Source: UPXZ01 sp964634605 (GTDB lineage Bacteria; Bacteroidota; Bacteroidia; Bacteroidales; Paludibacteraceae). Taken from it: 64,000 bases of DNA. The DNA lies in assembly GCA_964634605.1 (NCBI GenBank), contig CAZWLJ010000002.1, positions 62,001-126,000 of the forward strand. Reading direction: 5' to 3'. The notes below the pieces were generated by a model. The model was given only the letters and a program-made list of their open reading frames with translations. It was not told the origin of the DNA and made no database searches. The position numbers and the translations under genes are program-made. Shown piece after piece: positions 33,787 to 41,536 of this stretch (position 1 is the stretch's first letter; every line of letters begins with the position of its first letter).

Positions 33787-35730
33787 ATGTCATTAACAAT
33801 TATATCTCTGATAAAACAAGTTCCGCTTCCATCCGAAATGCGAATGGGAGACGACGGACTGATGGACAGAACCAAGGCAAAATCCATCATAAATATTGAC
33901 TGCCAGTTCGGTCTGGAAGCTGGTTTGCAAATGAAAAAGCAGTATCCGGATGCCAGAATGATCGTGGTTTCCATGGGTCCCAATTCGTTCGAACCTTCAC
34001 TGAAAAAAGCTATCTCCATGGGCTATGATGAAGCTTATCTCCTTTCCGACCGTCGTTTAGGCGGAAGCGACACCTTTGCCACCGGACTTGCCATTTCGAC
34101 CATGCTGAAACATCTGGGTTTCAATAAAGACAGCAAAGAACCTTTCATCATATTTGCCGGACGGCAGACCAGCGATGGTGACACAGCCCACGTACCTTCG
34201 CAGGTGGCAGAAAGCATGGGAATTCCCCAGGCAACTTTCGTGGAAAGCGTGAAACCGGATGGTAAGGGAAATGTAATAGCTAAAAGGATTATCGAAGGTG
34301 GCTATCAGATGCTGAAACTACCGATGCCATGCACCATTTCGCTGACTCCAACCGGAGTGCCGCCCCGCAAACCCTCATTGAGCGGAGCAATCAAAGCCCG
34401 CAACGCCAAAGTAAATGTTCTCAATATTGACGACATAGGTCTTGGTACCGAACATATCGGAATAAACGGATCGCCTACCATTGTAGCTGCCGTGGCAAAC
34501 CTGGTAAGCGAGCGTCCCCCTGTAATTATGACCGAAGGGCATCAGGATAAGCAAAAGGTGGAAAATTTCATTATCAATTTCAATAAAGGTGGTAACACGC
34601 TCGAAAAAACCGAAAAAAAGGAAAAGAAAACAGCTGAAAGACCCGATTTTCCGGTTAAAGATATTCGTGAAGGGGCAAAAGGCATTCTGACCTGGGCAGA
34701 AATAACTAACGGGAAAATTGCACGGCCGTCGCTTGAACTGCTTACTCCGGCACGTAAACTGGCGGATGAACTCGGCAACGACACTCAAATCACAACCGTA
34801 TTGATTGGTAAAAACACAAATGAATTAGCTCAAACCTTGTTTGAGTATGGTTCGGACGAAGTGATACTCGTGGAAAACGAAAAACTGGAAGAATACCTGG
34901 TATTGCCGTTTTCAGATATAATCAAACAAATTATCGAAGAGCGCAAGCCCGAGATTGCTTTGTTTGCAGCCACTACGGCAGGCCGGGAATTAGCGCCCCG
35001 TATTGGAATGAAAACCGGAAGTGGTGTTACTGCCGACTGCACAGGACTCGAGATCGGCGACTACATCAACCGGAAAGAAAAAGTGATTATTTACCCGATT
35101 CTTCACTCGCGCCGGCCTACCTACGGCGAAAGCAAACTTGCAACCATTCTTGGATTTGTTTTCCCGCAGATTTCAACAGCACGCGCCGGAACATTCGAAG
35201 TGCCTGAACGACAAGCCGGAAGAACGGGAAAAGTATCAACTTTCAGCCCCAAACTGCTCGACGACGACTTCAAGGTGGAAATTGAGAAAACAGTACGCGG
35301 AGAAGGCGGACTGCAAAATCTCTTTGATGCCGAAATCATTGTGGCAGGCGGACGCGGTACCACAGCCGACAACCTGGCGCTTATAAAACAACTGGCAGAA
35401 GCTCTTAAGGAGCAGGGTGTGAAAGCCGAATGGGCTGCAAGCCGCGTGGTAGTGGACGAGGGAGTTGCAGAATACGCACGTCAGATTGGTCAGACCGGAA
35501 AAACGGTACGTCCGAAAGTGTACGTAGCTGTGGGCATCTCAGGAGCTATTCAACACATTGCCGGAATGAAAGAATCGGGAAAAGTGGTAGCCATCGACCA
35601 CAATCCGAAAGCATCCATTTTCCACAACGCCGATTTCGGATTAGTTGGCGAATATCAGGACATTATACCCGAACTGACAGAAAAAGTGAAGCAGGGATTC
35701 ACTTTCGGTGTGGAGCCGGTGAAAAGCTAG
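33787..35730 (+). CDS. fused electron transfer flavoprotein, beta and alpha subunits in one chain
   Basis: A 647-residue protein in which EtfB (about 1-270) and EtfA (about 296-647) are joined in one reading frame. The EtfB part opens with ISLIKQVPLP and has FAGRQTSDGDTAHVPSQVAE and GVPPRKPSLSGAIKARN. The EtfA part begins at KGILTWAEITNGKIA, where separate EtfA proteins start, and ends with the FAD domain: RPKVYVAVGISGAIQHIAGM then DHNPKASIFHNADFGLVGE. The linker, residues about 272-290, is Lys/Glu rich and is encoded with A6 and A7 runs. ETF normally is a heterodimer from two genes; single-chain forms are known to me mainly from some archaea. Partner dehydrogenases are not in the window. Confidence 0.93.
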   Translation: MSLTIISLIKQVPLPSEMRMGDDGLMDRTKAKSIINIDCQFGLEAGLQMKKQYPDARMIVVSMGPNSFEPSLKKAISMGYDEAYLLSDRRLGGSDTFATGLAISTMLKHLGFNKDSKEPFIIFAGRQTSDGDTAHVPSQVAESMGIPQATFVESVKPDGKGNVIAKRIIEGGYQMLKLPMPCTISLTPTGVPPRKPSLSGAIKARNAKVNVLNIDDIGLGTEHIGINGSPTIVAAVANLVSERPPVIMTEGHQDKQKVENFIINFNKGGNTLEKTEKKEKKTAERPDFPVKDIREGAKGILTWAEITNGKIARPSLELLTPARKLADELGNDTQITTVLIGKNTNELAQTLFEYGSDEVILVENEKLEEYLVLPFSDIIKQIIEERKPEIALFAATTAGRELAPRIGMKTGSGVTADCTGLEIGDYINRKEKVIIYPILHSRRPTYGESKLATILGFVFPQISTARAGTFEVPERQAGRTGKVSTFSPKLLDDDFKVEIEKTVRGEGGLQNLFDAEIIVAGGRGTTADNLALIKQLAEALKEQGVKAEWAASRVVVDEGVAEYARQIGQTGKTVRPKVYVAVGISGAIQHIAGMKESGKVVAIDHNPKASIFHNADFGLVGEYQDIIPELTEKVKQGFTFGVEPVKS

Positions 35731-35756
35731 TTTTTCACGGAAAAAATCATATAACA

Positions 35757-35793
35757 GAGAGGAAAGATGGCAAATGTCATCTTTCTCTCATTT
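35757..35793 (+). terminator. probable terminator after the ETF fusion gene
   Basis: GAGAGGAAAGATG pairs with CATCTTTCTCTC (one bulged G) around an 8-base loop. The following T tract is short (ATTT), so strength is uncertain. Confidence 0.5.
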
Positions 35794-35822
35794 AAAAGCT
35801 ATTTATTTTGCTGGAAAAAAAC

Positions 35823-35830
35823 TAATTTTG
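35823..35830 (+). promoter_or_regulatory. -7 box of yraN
   Basis: TAATTTTG lies 46 bases before the ATG at 35877; the -33 element is not clear. Confidence 0.45.
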
Positions 35831-35876
35831 TCAGTCAATCAATTACCGGAATCAAGCTTTTAAAAAACTGAACACC

Positions 35877-36242
35877 ATGGCGCAACACAACGAACTTGGA
35901 AATGAAGGCGAACTGCGGGCTCAGGCATTCCTTCGCGAAAACGGTTACAAAATCAAACACACAAACTGGATTGCAGGGAAATACGAACTGGACATAGTGG
36001 CCGAGAAGGACGGATGGCTGGTGGTAGTGGAAGTCAAAACCCGATCCACTGATACTTTTGAACACCCTCAGGAAGCAATTACTCCGCGAAAAATCAAAAA
36101 CATTGTAAACGCCGCCCACCATTACATTCACCAGTTCGATTGGCAGGGCGAAACCCGTTTTGACGTAATTTCTGTAATACCCAAAGGACAACAATTCAGA
36201 ATTGAGCACATTGAAGATGCCTTTTTGCCACCGGTAGAATAA
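35877..36242 (+). CDS. YraN family (UPF0102) predicted nuclease
   Basis: A 121-residue cytoplasmic protein of the endonuclease-like UPF0102 family. Visible family motifs are the N-terminal NELGNEGELRAQAFL, YELDIVAEKDGWLVVVEVKTR (the D-x9-ExK nuclease core) and the later AITPRKIKNIVNAAHHYI. The fold suggests a PD-(D/E)XK nuclease, possibly a Holliday-junction resolvase relative, but the function in bacteria is not established. It stands alone between the ETF operon and pyrE. Confidence 0.9.
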   Translation: MAQHNELGNEGELRAQAFLRENGYKIKHTNWIAGKYELDIVAEKDGWLVVVEVKTRSTDTFEHPQEAITPRKIKNIVNAAHHYIHQFDWQGETRFDVISVIPKGQQFRIEHIEDAFLPPVE

Positions 36243-36303
36243 AATTGCCTTTAAAATATCGTTTAATTACTCCTTTTTAACTTAGTTTGTAGAATACTTT
36301 GAG

Positions 36304-36311
36304 TAATTTTG
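36304..36311 (+). promoter_or_regulatory. -7 box of pyrE-SRPBCC(-argH)
   Basis: TAATTTTG lies 61 bases before the pyrE ATG. A TTTG occurs at 36286-36289 but the spacing (14) is short. Confidence 0.45.
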
Positions 36312-36372
36312 TGGCAGAAATGAGGATACACGTTTCACTTATTTTCTTTTATGAAAAACAACACAAAGTATT

Positions 36373-37008
36373 ATGAAACAAACTGAAAAAAATATTGCAG
36401 AAAGATTATTAAAAATAAAAGCAGTGAAACTTCAGCCCAACAATCCATTTGTATGGGCATCAGGCTGGAAATCACCCATTTACTGCGACAACAGAAAAAC
36501 GTTATCCTATCCGGCTATTCGAACTTACATTAAAAATGCACTTACACGCACCATCATGGATCTTTATCCCGATGCCGAAGTCATAGCAGGTGTAGCTACC
36601 GGAGCTATTGCACAGGGAGCGCTGGTAGCCGATGAACTGGGACTACCGTTTGTATACGTACGTTCGAGCCCGAAAGATCACGGACTGGAAAATCTGATAG
36701 AAGGCGACCTGAAACCAAAACAGAAAGTGGTTGTTATTGAAGACCTTATCTCTACCGGAGGAAGCAGCCTGAAGGCAGTGGAAGCCATACGTAAAGACGG
36801 ATCGGAAGTGCTGGGGATGGTTGCAATATTTTCGTACGGATTTGGTGCAGCCGAAGAGAAATTCAAAAACGCAAAAATTAAGCTTACCGCTCTGAGCAAC
36901 TACGACGCAGTGCTCACTGAGGCGCTGGCAATAAATTATATTCAGGAAAAAGACCTTGAAACGTTGCGTGAATGGAGAAAAAATCCTTCACTCTGGAATA
37001 AAGATTAA
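36373..37008 (+). CDS. pyrE: orotate phosphoribosyltransferase
   Basis: Joins orotate to PRPP to form OMP in pyrimidine synthesis. The 211 residues start with the helical AERLLKIKAVKLQPNNPFVWASGWKSPIYCDNR block typical of PyrE, and carry the PRPP-binding motif VVVIEDLISTGGSSL near residues 120-135. The gene is followed after 16 bases by an SRPBCC protein and then by argH, a small cluster linking pyrimidine and arginine synthesis. Confidence 0.96.
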   Translation: MKQTEKNIAERLLKIKAVKLQPNNPFVWASGWKSPIYCDNRKTLSYPAIRTYIKNALTRTIMDLYPDAEVIAGVATGAIAQGALVADELGLPFVYVRSSPKDHGLENLIEGDLKPKQKVVVIEDLISTGGSSLKAVEAIRKDGSEVLGMVAIFSYGFGAAEEKFKNAKIKLTALSNYDAVLTEALAINYIQEKDLETLREWRKNPSLWNKD

Positions 37009-37024
37009 CTAACAACTCCAACAC

Positions 37025-37474
37025 ATGACCACTTACGAAAGTGAAATCAGAACCATTTCTCAGTCTCAGGAAACGGTTTTCAATACGCTGAGTGACTTAA
37101 CTAATCTTCAAAAAATCCAGAACACTGATTTCGAAGGGAAGAAAGTATCTGGAGAATACTTCAAGGATATCAGTTTTGACAAAGATTCAGTGCAGTTTTC
37201 CATTCCCGGAATCGGCCAGGTCGGATTTCGGATTATCAACCTGGAGCCGTTCAAAACCATCAAACTCGAAGCCGAAAATTCACCGGTTAGCGCGAATGGC
37301 TGGATACAGGTTGCACCTGTCTCTGAAAATGTCAGCAAAATTAAGATTACCATCAAAGCCGACCTACCCATGATGATAAAAATGATGGTGGACAGTAAAT
37401 TAAAAAAAGGGGTGGATACTATTGCCGATGCTATTGTAAAGGCTGTTGAAGTCATTTCGGCCCCTGAAGCCTGA
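37025..37474 (+). CDS. SRPBCC (START-like) domain protein
   Basis: A 149-residue soluble protein with the pattern of the SRPBCC ligand-binding fold: N-terminal strand YESEIRTISQSQETVFNTLSDLTNLQ, the IPGIGQVGFRIINLEPFKTIKLEAE strands, and a long C-terminal helix (KKGVDTIADAIVKAVEV). The fold has a deep hydrophobic pocket for lipids or other ligands. The ligand is unknown. It is 16 bases after pyrE and probably cotranscribed. Confidence 0.85.
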   Translation: MTTYESEIRTISQSQETVFNTLSDLTNLQKIQNTDFEGKKVSGEYFKDISFDKDSVQFSIPGIGQVGFRIINLEPFKTIKLEAENSPVSANGWIQVAPVSENVSKIKITIKADLPMMIKMMVDSKLKKGVDTIADAIVKAVEVISAPEA

Positions 37475-37607
37475 ATTTAGTGACACTGGTTAACGTTTCA
37501 GCAACAAAGAATTTAGTAAATTGCTCACCAATAAATTTAATTAATCATTAAAATGCCCTTCATCCGTTCCCATTTCGGAAAAAAACGACGGGCAGAGCAG
37601 GATTTAT

Positions 37608-38942
37608 ATGAAACTCTGGGAAAAATCAATACAGGTAAACGAAAAAATCGAAAAATTTACCATCGGTTACGATCGTGAAATGGATGTATATTTAGCTCCG
37701 TACGATGTGCTTGGCTCACTGGCTCATATACAGATGCTCGAATCAGTTGGTTTGCTCAGTACCGACGAACTGAACATTCTTCAAATCGAACTGAGAAACA
37801 TCTATCATATTGCTGACAAGGGTCAGTTTATCATTGAAGAAGGAGTAGAAGACGTTCACTCGCAGGTTGAACTCATACTTACCCGCAAACTCGGCGATAC
37901 CGGCAAGAAAATTCACAGCGGTCGCTCGCGCAACGATCAGGTACTCGTCGATTTGAAACTTTTTACCCGCCAGGAAATTGAGAAAACGGTTGAAAGTGTA
38001 TCAGCACTTTTCGATGTACTTATAAATCAAAGCAATAAATACCGCAACGAACTGATGCCCGGATATACCCATTTGCAGGTTGCCATGCCTTCGTCGTTCG
38101 GCCTGTGGTTTGGTGCCTATGCCGAAAGCCTGGCAGATGATTTACAGTTGTTGCTTGCAGCCTGGAAAATTACTAACCGCAATCCGCTCGGGTCGGCAGC
38201 CGGATATGGTTCTTCTTTTCCGCTTAACCGGCAAATGACCACCGAACTTCTGGGTTTCGAAACCATGAATTACAACGTGGTTTATGCGCAGATGGGACGC
38301 GGCAAAATGGAACGCGTGGTTGCCACGGCTCTGGCCGGAGTGGCTGCCACAATTGCCAGGCTGGCTTTTGATGCATGTATGTTCACTTCCCAAAACTTTG
38401 GCTTCATCAGATTGCCTGACGAGTTTACCACAGGTTCGAGTATCATGCCTCACAAGAAAAATCCGGATGTATTCGAACTTACACGGGCCCGATGCAATAA
38501 AATCCAGTCGATTCCCCAGCAGATCACTCTCATTACCAATAATTTACCTTCAGGGTATTTCCGTGATTTACAAATCATCAAAGAAGTTTTCATTCCTGCA
38601 TTCGAAGATTTACGTCAGTGCATTGAAATGACCACCATGATGATGGCACGTATCGAGGTGAAAACCGGCATTCTGAATGACCCGAAATACGATTCCATTT
38701 TCAGTGTCGAAGAAGTGAACAGACTTGTTCTGAGCGGAATACCTTTCCGTGATGCCTACAGGCAGGTTGGTTTAAGCATTGAAGCCGGAGAGTTTGTGCC
38801 TGAAAAAAATGTTCATCACACGCACGAAGGCAGCATTGGTAACCTTTGTAACGATGAAATCAGCATTTACAAAGCCGGAATCGAAGAACAATTCAATTTT
38901 TTCACCGTACACCAGGCTATCCGGAAACTGGTGAACGGCTGA
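37608..38942 (+). CDS. argH: argininosuccinate lyase
   Basis: Cleaves argininosuccinate into arginine and fumarate. The 444 residues show the three conserved regions of the fumarase/aspartase superfamily: SGRSRNDQVLVDL near residue 105, TSQNFGFIRLP and the signature GSSIMPHKKNPDVFELTRA near residues 280-300. The length fits a single-domain ArgH. The gene lies 133 bases after the SRPBCC gene, with a weak, GC-richer stretch before the ATG, so it may have its own promoter. It converges with comF. Confidence 0.96.
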   Translation: MKLWEKSIQVNEKIEKFTIGYDREMDVYLAPYDVLGSLAHIQMLESVGLLSTDELNILQIELRNIYHIADKGQFIIEEGVEDVHSQVELILTRKLGDTGKKIHSGRSRNDQVLVDLKLFTRQEIEKTVESVSALFDVLINQSNKYRNELMPGYTHLQVAMPSSFGLWFGAYAESLADDLQLLLAAWKITNRNPLGSAAGYGSSFPLNRQMTTELLGFETMNYNVVYAQMGRGKMERVVATALAGVAATIARLAFDACMFTSQNFGFIRLPDEFTTGSSIMPHKKNPDVFELTRARCNKIQSIPQQITLITNNLPSGYFRDLQIIKEVFIPAFEDLRQCIEMTTMMMARIEVKTGILNDPKYDSIFSVEEVNRLVLSGIPFRDAYRQVGLSIEAGEFVPEKNVHHTHEGSIGNLCNDEISIYKAGIEEQFNFFTVHQAIRKLVNG

Positions 38943-38989
38943 TAATGCGATAATCATCCGGCCTTGCAGATTTTTTCACCCTGGAACAA

Positions 38990-39682
38990 TCACATAGCCA
39001 GTGCCAGCGTGAAAACACAGACCTTCACATTCGCAGCCTGCTGCAAAGCCTGTATGCATGCCTCGATAGTAGAGCCGGTTGTGAGCACATCGTCCACAAC
39101 CAGGATGTGTTTCCCGTCAAGATCCGCCGGATTTTTCAGTCCGAAAATACCCAGCGTGTTCTCATACCTTTCATAGACCGATTTTCGGGTTTGAGTTGCG
39201 TTTTCAGAAATTCTGTACAGATTGTCGGCTACTACAGGTTTTCCCATCACATTAGCCAGTCCCCTGCATATCATCTCACTCTGGTTATACCCTCTTTTGG
39301 CCTCTTTCTTCACATGAAGCGGAACAGGTATTATCACATCCACCGATCTGAAATCATCCGAATCGATTAAATCAACGGCTGCAAAACTGCCCATGGTTAT
39401 CCCCACCTCTTTATTACCCCTGTATTTCAGCTCGTGAATCAATTTCTGAAAGTCAGAACCTTTCTGAAAAAACAAATACGATGTGGCTCTTTCAATCCGC
39501 ACCTTGCCCCAGAATCTTTTCTCAACCGGATTATCAGCCTGCAAATGATAATTCGTTTTCGGTATTTTATTGAAACAGCCAAGACAAAGCTGATTCTCGC
39601 CTGTTACCAGGCTTTCCCCGCAGATCAGACACAGGTTAGGATACATCAAATCAATAAAATGCTTGAGAAAACTGAATTTCAT
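38990..39682 (-). CDS. ComF family phosphoribosyltransferase-like protein
   Basis: The 230-residue protein has an N-terminal zinc-ribbon with Cys pairs (CLICGESL and CLGCF) and a C-terminal type I phosphoribosyltransferase domain with IPVPLHVKKEAKRGYNQSEMI and the PRPP-loop ILVVDDVLTTGSTIEACI. ComF relatives take part in DNA uptake in competent species; in this phylum the role is usually just predicted. The gene is transcribed toward argH, and no competence gene lies beside it. Confidence 0.9.
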   Translation of the reverse strand: MKFSFLKHFIDLMYPNLCLICGESLVTGENQLCLGCFNKIPKTNYHLQADNPVEKRFWGKVRIERATSYLFFQKGSDFQKLIHELKYRGNKEVGITMGSFAAVDLIDSDDFRSVDVIIPVPLHVKKEAKRGYNQSEMICRGLANVMGKPVVADNLYRISENATQTRKSVYERYENTLGIFGLKNPADLDGKHILVVDDVLTTGSTIEACIQALQQAANVKVCVFTLALAM

Positions 39683-39742
39683 TTGATTTTAATTTTACGA
39701 TATACTTGTTTTTCTGACAATTAAGAAATCAACCGGTTAATT

Positions 39743-40102
39743 TCAGAATACAAACTGTATCAATTTAGGCAGAAAAACCAATATCCCGACAACTACCGAA
39801 ATCAATGCTGCGAGCAGTACAGCTCCCGCTGCTATATCTTTTGTTTTTCCGGCAAGATGGTCTTTCTCAGGCGAAATTTTATCAACAAGCGTTTCGAAAG
39901 CGGTATTAAACATTTCCGCACTGAAAACCAGGCCGATACATATTACAACCGCAATCCACTCGGTGGCTGAAATTCGAAAAACAAATCCGAAAAAAACGAC
40001 CAGCAAAGCCACTGCAACATGTATTTTCATATTTTTTTCCGATGCGAAAACAGCTTTCACTCCTTGCCAGGCATATCCGAAGCTCCTGAAAAATCTTTTC
40101 AT
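39743..40102 (-). CDS. diacylglycerol kinase family (DgkA/UdpK-type) membrane protein
   Basis: A 119-residue integral membrane enzyme with an N-terminal amphipathic segment (MKRFFRSFGYAWQGVKAVF) and three membrane helices. The active-site block SAEMFNTAFETLVDKISPEKDHLAGKTKD contains the ExxNTAxE and Asp residues of the family. It phosphorylates diacylglycerol or undecaprenol; the sequence alone does not tell which. Met40102 is chosen because the upstream 17 codons lack family similarity. It is divergent from the nuclease gene. Confidence 0.92.
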   Translation of the reverse strand: MKRFFRSFGYAWQGVKAVFASEKNMKIHVAVALLVVFFGFVFRISATEWIAVVICIGLVFSAEMFNTAFETLVDKISPEKDHLAGKTKDIAAGAVLLAALISVVVGILVFLPKLIQFVF

Positions 40103-40180
40103 GGATGAACTGATAAATTGATTATAATTATTTGCAAATGTAAATAAATCCATTCAGGTTTCAAATTTAAAATGAAATTG

Positions 40181-40188
40181 TAACTTTG
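40181..40188 (+). promoter_or_regulatory. -7 box of the thermonuclease-like gene
   Basis: TAACTTTG, 24 bases before the ATG at 40213. It overlaps the only upstream in-frame start (TTG at 40186), which is therefore excluded. Confidence 0.65.
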
Positions 40189-40212
40189 CATGAATCGAAA
40201 AAACAAAAAAAA

Positions 40213-40740
40213 ATGTTCGGAAAATTCAAACATATTCCGGTTTGTATTGCATTGATATTTCTTGGGTTTAATTACGCAGCAGCCGCCCGGCCATTGAAAA
40301 ACACGAGATTTGCACAGGAAAATGTGTATTACGAAATTTACAAAATGGTGGATGGTGACACGTTCTGGATTACTGACGGGAAAGGAAATACAGAGAAAGT
40401 CCGGTTTATCGGCATCGATGCTCCGGAAGCCAAAAACTACGGGAAAAAGCAGAAACAACCATTCGGCGAAGAATCCACTGCTTTTGTTTCTCAATTTCTG
40501 AAAGGGAAAAAAGTCAGGCTCGGATTCGACATTCAGAAATACGATCAGTATGGACGTACGCTGGCTTATGTTTTTTTAAGCGACGGCATTATGCTTAACG
40601 ATTATATCGTTAAAAACGGATTTGCAGTAGTTTCAACCTATCCTCCGAATGTGATGTATCAGCAGAGATTTCTGAAAAGCGAACGGTATTCCCGTCAAAA
40701 CAGACTGGGAATGTGGGCTGATGCACGGCGGAATAAATAA
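40213..40740 (+). CDS. secreted thermonuclease (SNase) family nuclease
   Basis: The 175-residue protein begins with a signal peptide (cleavage near AAAARPL) and then the staphylococcal-nuclease OB fold: DGDTFWITDGKG, VRFIGIDAPEAKNYG with the first catalytic Arg, GEESTAFVSQFLKGKKVRL, and YDQYGRTLAYVFL with the second catalytic Arg, ending LGMWAD. The enzyme would cut DNA or RNA outside the inner membrane with calcium. A shorter helical C-terminus than S. aureus nuclease is seen. A strong terminator follows immediately. Confidence 0.9.
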   Translation: MFGKFKHIPVCIALIFLGFNYAAAARPLKNTRFAQENVYYEIYKMVDGDTFWITDGKGNTEKVRFIGIDAPEAKNYGKKQKQPFGEESTAFVSQFLKGKKVRLGFDIQKYDQYGRTLAYVFLSDGIMLNDYIVKNGFAVVSTYPPNVMYQQRFLKSERYSRQNRLGMWADARRNK

Positions 40741-40745
40741 AAAAA

Positions 40746-40795
40746 TCCGGAAAAAGTGTTTTTTACCGGACTTTTCATTTTTTTTGTTCCTGCTG
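40746..40795. terminator. bidirectional terminator between nuclease and efp
   Basis: TCCGG-AAAAA and TTTTT-(A)-CCGGA form a long stem with one bulge, followed on the plus strand by CTTTTCATTTTTTTT. Confidence 0.75.
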
Positions 40796-41362
40796 TTATG
40801 ATTTTACCCGTTCTACGTACGAACCGTCGCGTGTATCCACTTTGATGGTTTCACCTTCGTTGATAAACAGCGGTACACGTACAGTTGCTCCGGTTTCAAC
40901 CGTGGCAGGTTTGGTAGCATTCGTAGCGGTATCACCCTTCAGGCCCGGTTCGGTATAGGTAACAAGCAAAGCCACCTGAACAGGCAGATCAGCATACAGT
41001 ATGGTATCGGAATCTGCATGAGTTACCACTTCAATTTCCATTCCTTCTTTCAGAAAATCGACACCGTTGATTTGGTCTTTTGAAATTGAGACCTGCTCGT
41101 ATGTTTCGTTGCTCATGAAGTTGTATCCCATTTCATCTTTGTACAGAAACTGATAGGGACGATGTTCGATGCGAACTTCTTCAAGACGGACACCTGAGTT
41201 GAATGTGCGTTCCAGTGTACGCCCGGTAACTACATTCTTCATTTTTGTACGTACAAAAGCAGGACCTTTGCCCGGCTTAACGTGTAAAAACTCAGTAATG
41301 TAATAATACTGACCTTCAATGTCAATGCACATTCCGTTTTTAATATCTGCTGTAGTAGCCAT
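40796..41362 (-). CDS. efp: elongation factor P
   Basis: Binds the ribosome at the P/E site and relieves stalling at consecutive prolines. The 188 residues from Met41362 match the family length; a much longer frame (to 41512) is excluded by the promoter. The N-terminal KOW-like domain has its tip loop KPGKGPAF with Lys32 as the residue equivalent to the modified E. coli Lys34. Two OB domains follow, ending with GETIKVDTRDGSYVERVK. No modification enzyme (epmA, ymfI or similar) is nearby. Confidence 0.97.
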   Translation of the reverse strand: MATTADIKNGMCIDIEGQYYYITEFLHVKPGKGPAFVRTKMKNVVTGRTLERTFNSGVRLEEVRIEHRPYQFLYKDEMGYNFMSNETYEQVSISKDQINGVDFLKEGMEIEVVTHADSDTILYADLPVQVALLVTYTEPGLKGDTATNATKPATVETGATVRVPLFINEGETIKVDTRDGSYVERVKS

Positions 41363-41398
41363 AAAATTTTTCGTTTTATTATCGTGAAAACAAGGGTG

Positions 41399-41430
41399 CA
41401 AAATTACTTCATTTTTTTTAAAAAAACAAA
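41399..41430 (-). promoter_or_regulatory. efp promoter
   Basis: On the minus strand: TTTG (41430-41427), 20 bases, TAATTTTG (41406-41399), 36 bases before the efp ATG. Confidence 0.7.
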
Positions 41431-41500
41431 CGACCCGGCTTAAGGTCGGCAAAGGTTCAACATTCTGATTAAAACATTTTCGCATTATAATAAATTTATT

Positions 41501-41508
41501 TACCTTTG
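41501..41508 (+). promoter_or_regulatory. -7 box of the GH20 gene
   Basis: TACCTTTG, 28 bases before the ATG at 41537; the -33 region is T-rich but not a clean TTTG. Confidence 0.6.
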
Positions 41509-41536
41509 ACATGTTAATTCTTAAATTTATTATTTT

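Noticed and set aside
34600..34640. EtfB-EtfA fusion as a possible sequencing error
   Set aside because: A single base error would shift the frame and create a stop, not join two complete genes without one. The continuous frame on both sides makes a real fusion more likely, though raw reads were not available.
41363..41512. 50-codon N-terminal extension of efp
   Set aside because: It spans the efp promoter; EF-P begins at Met41362.
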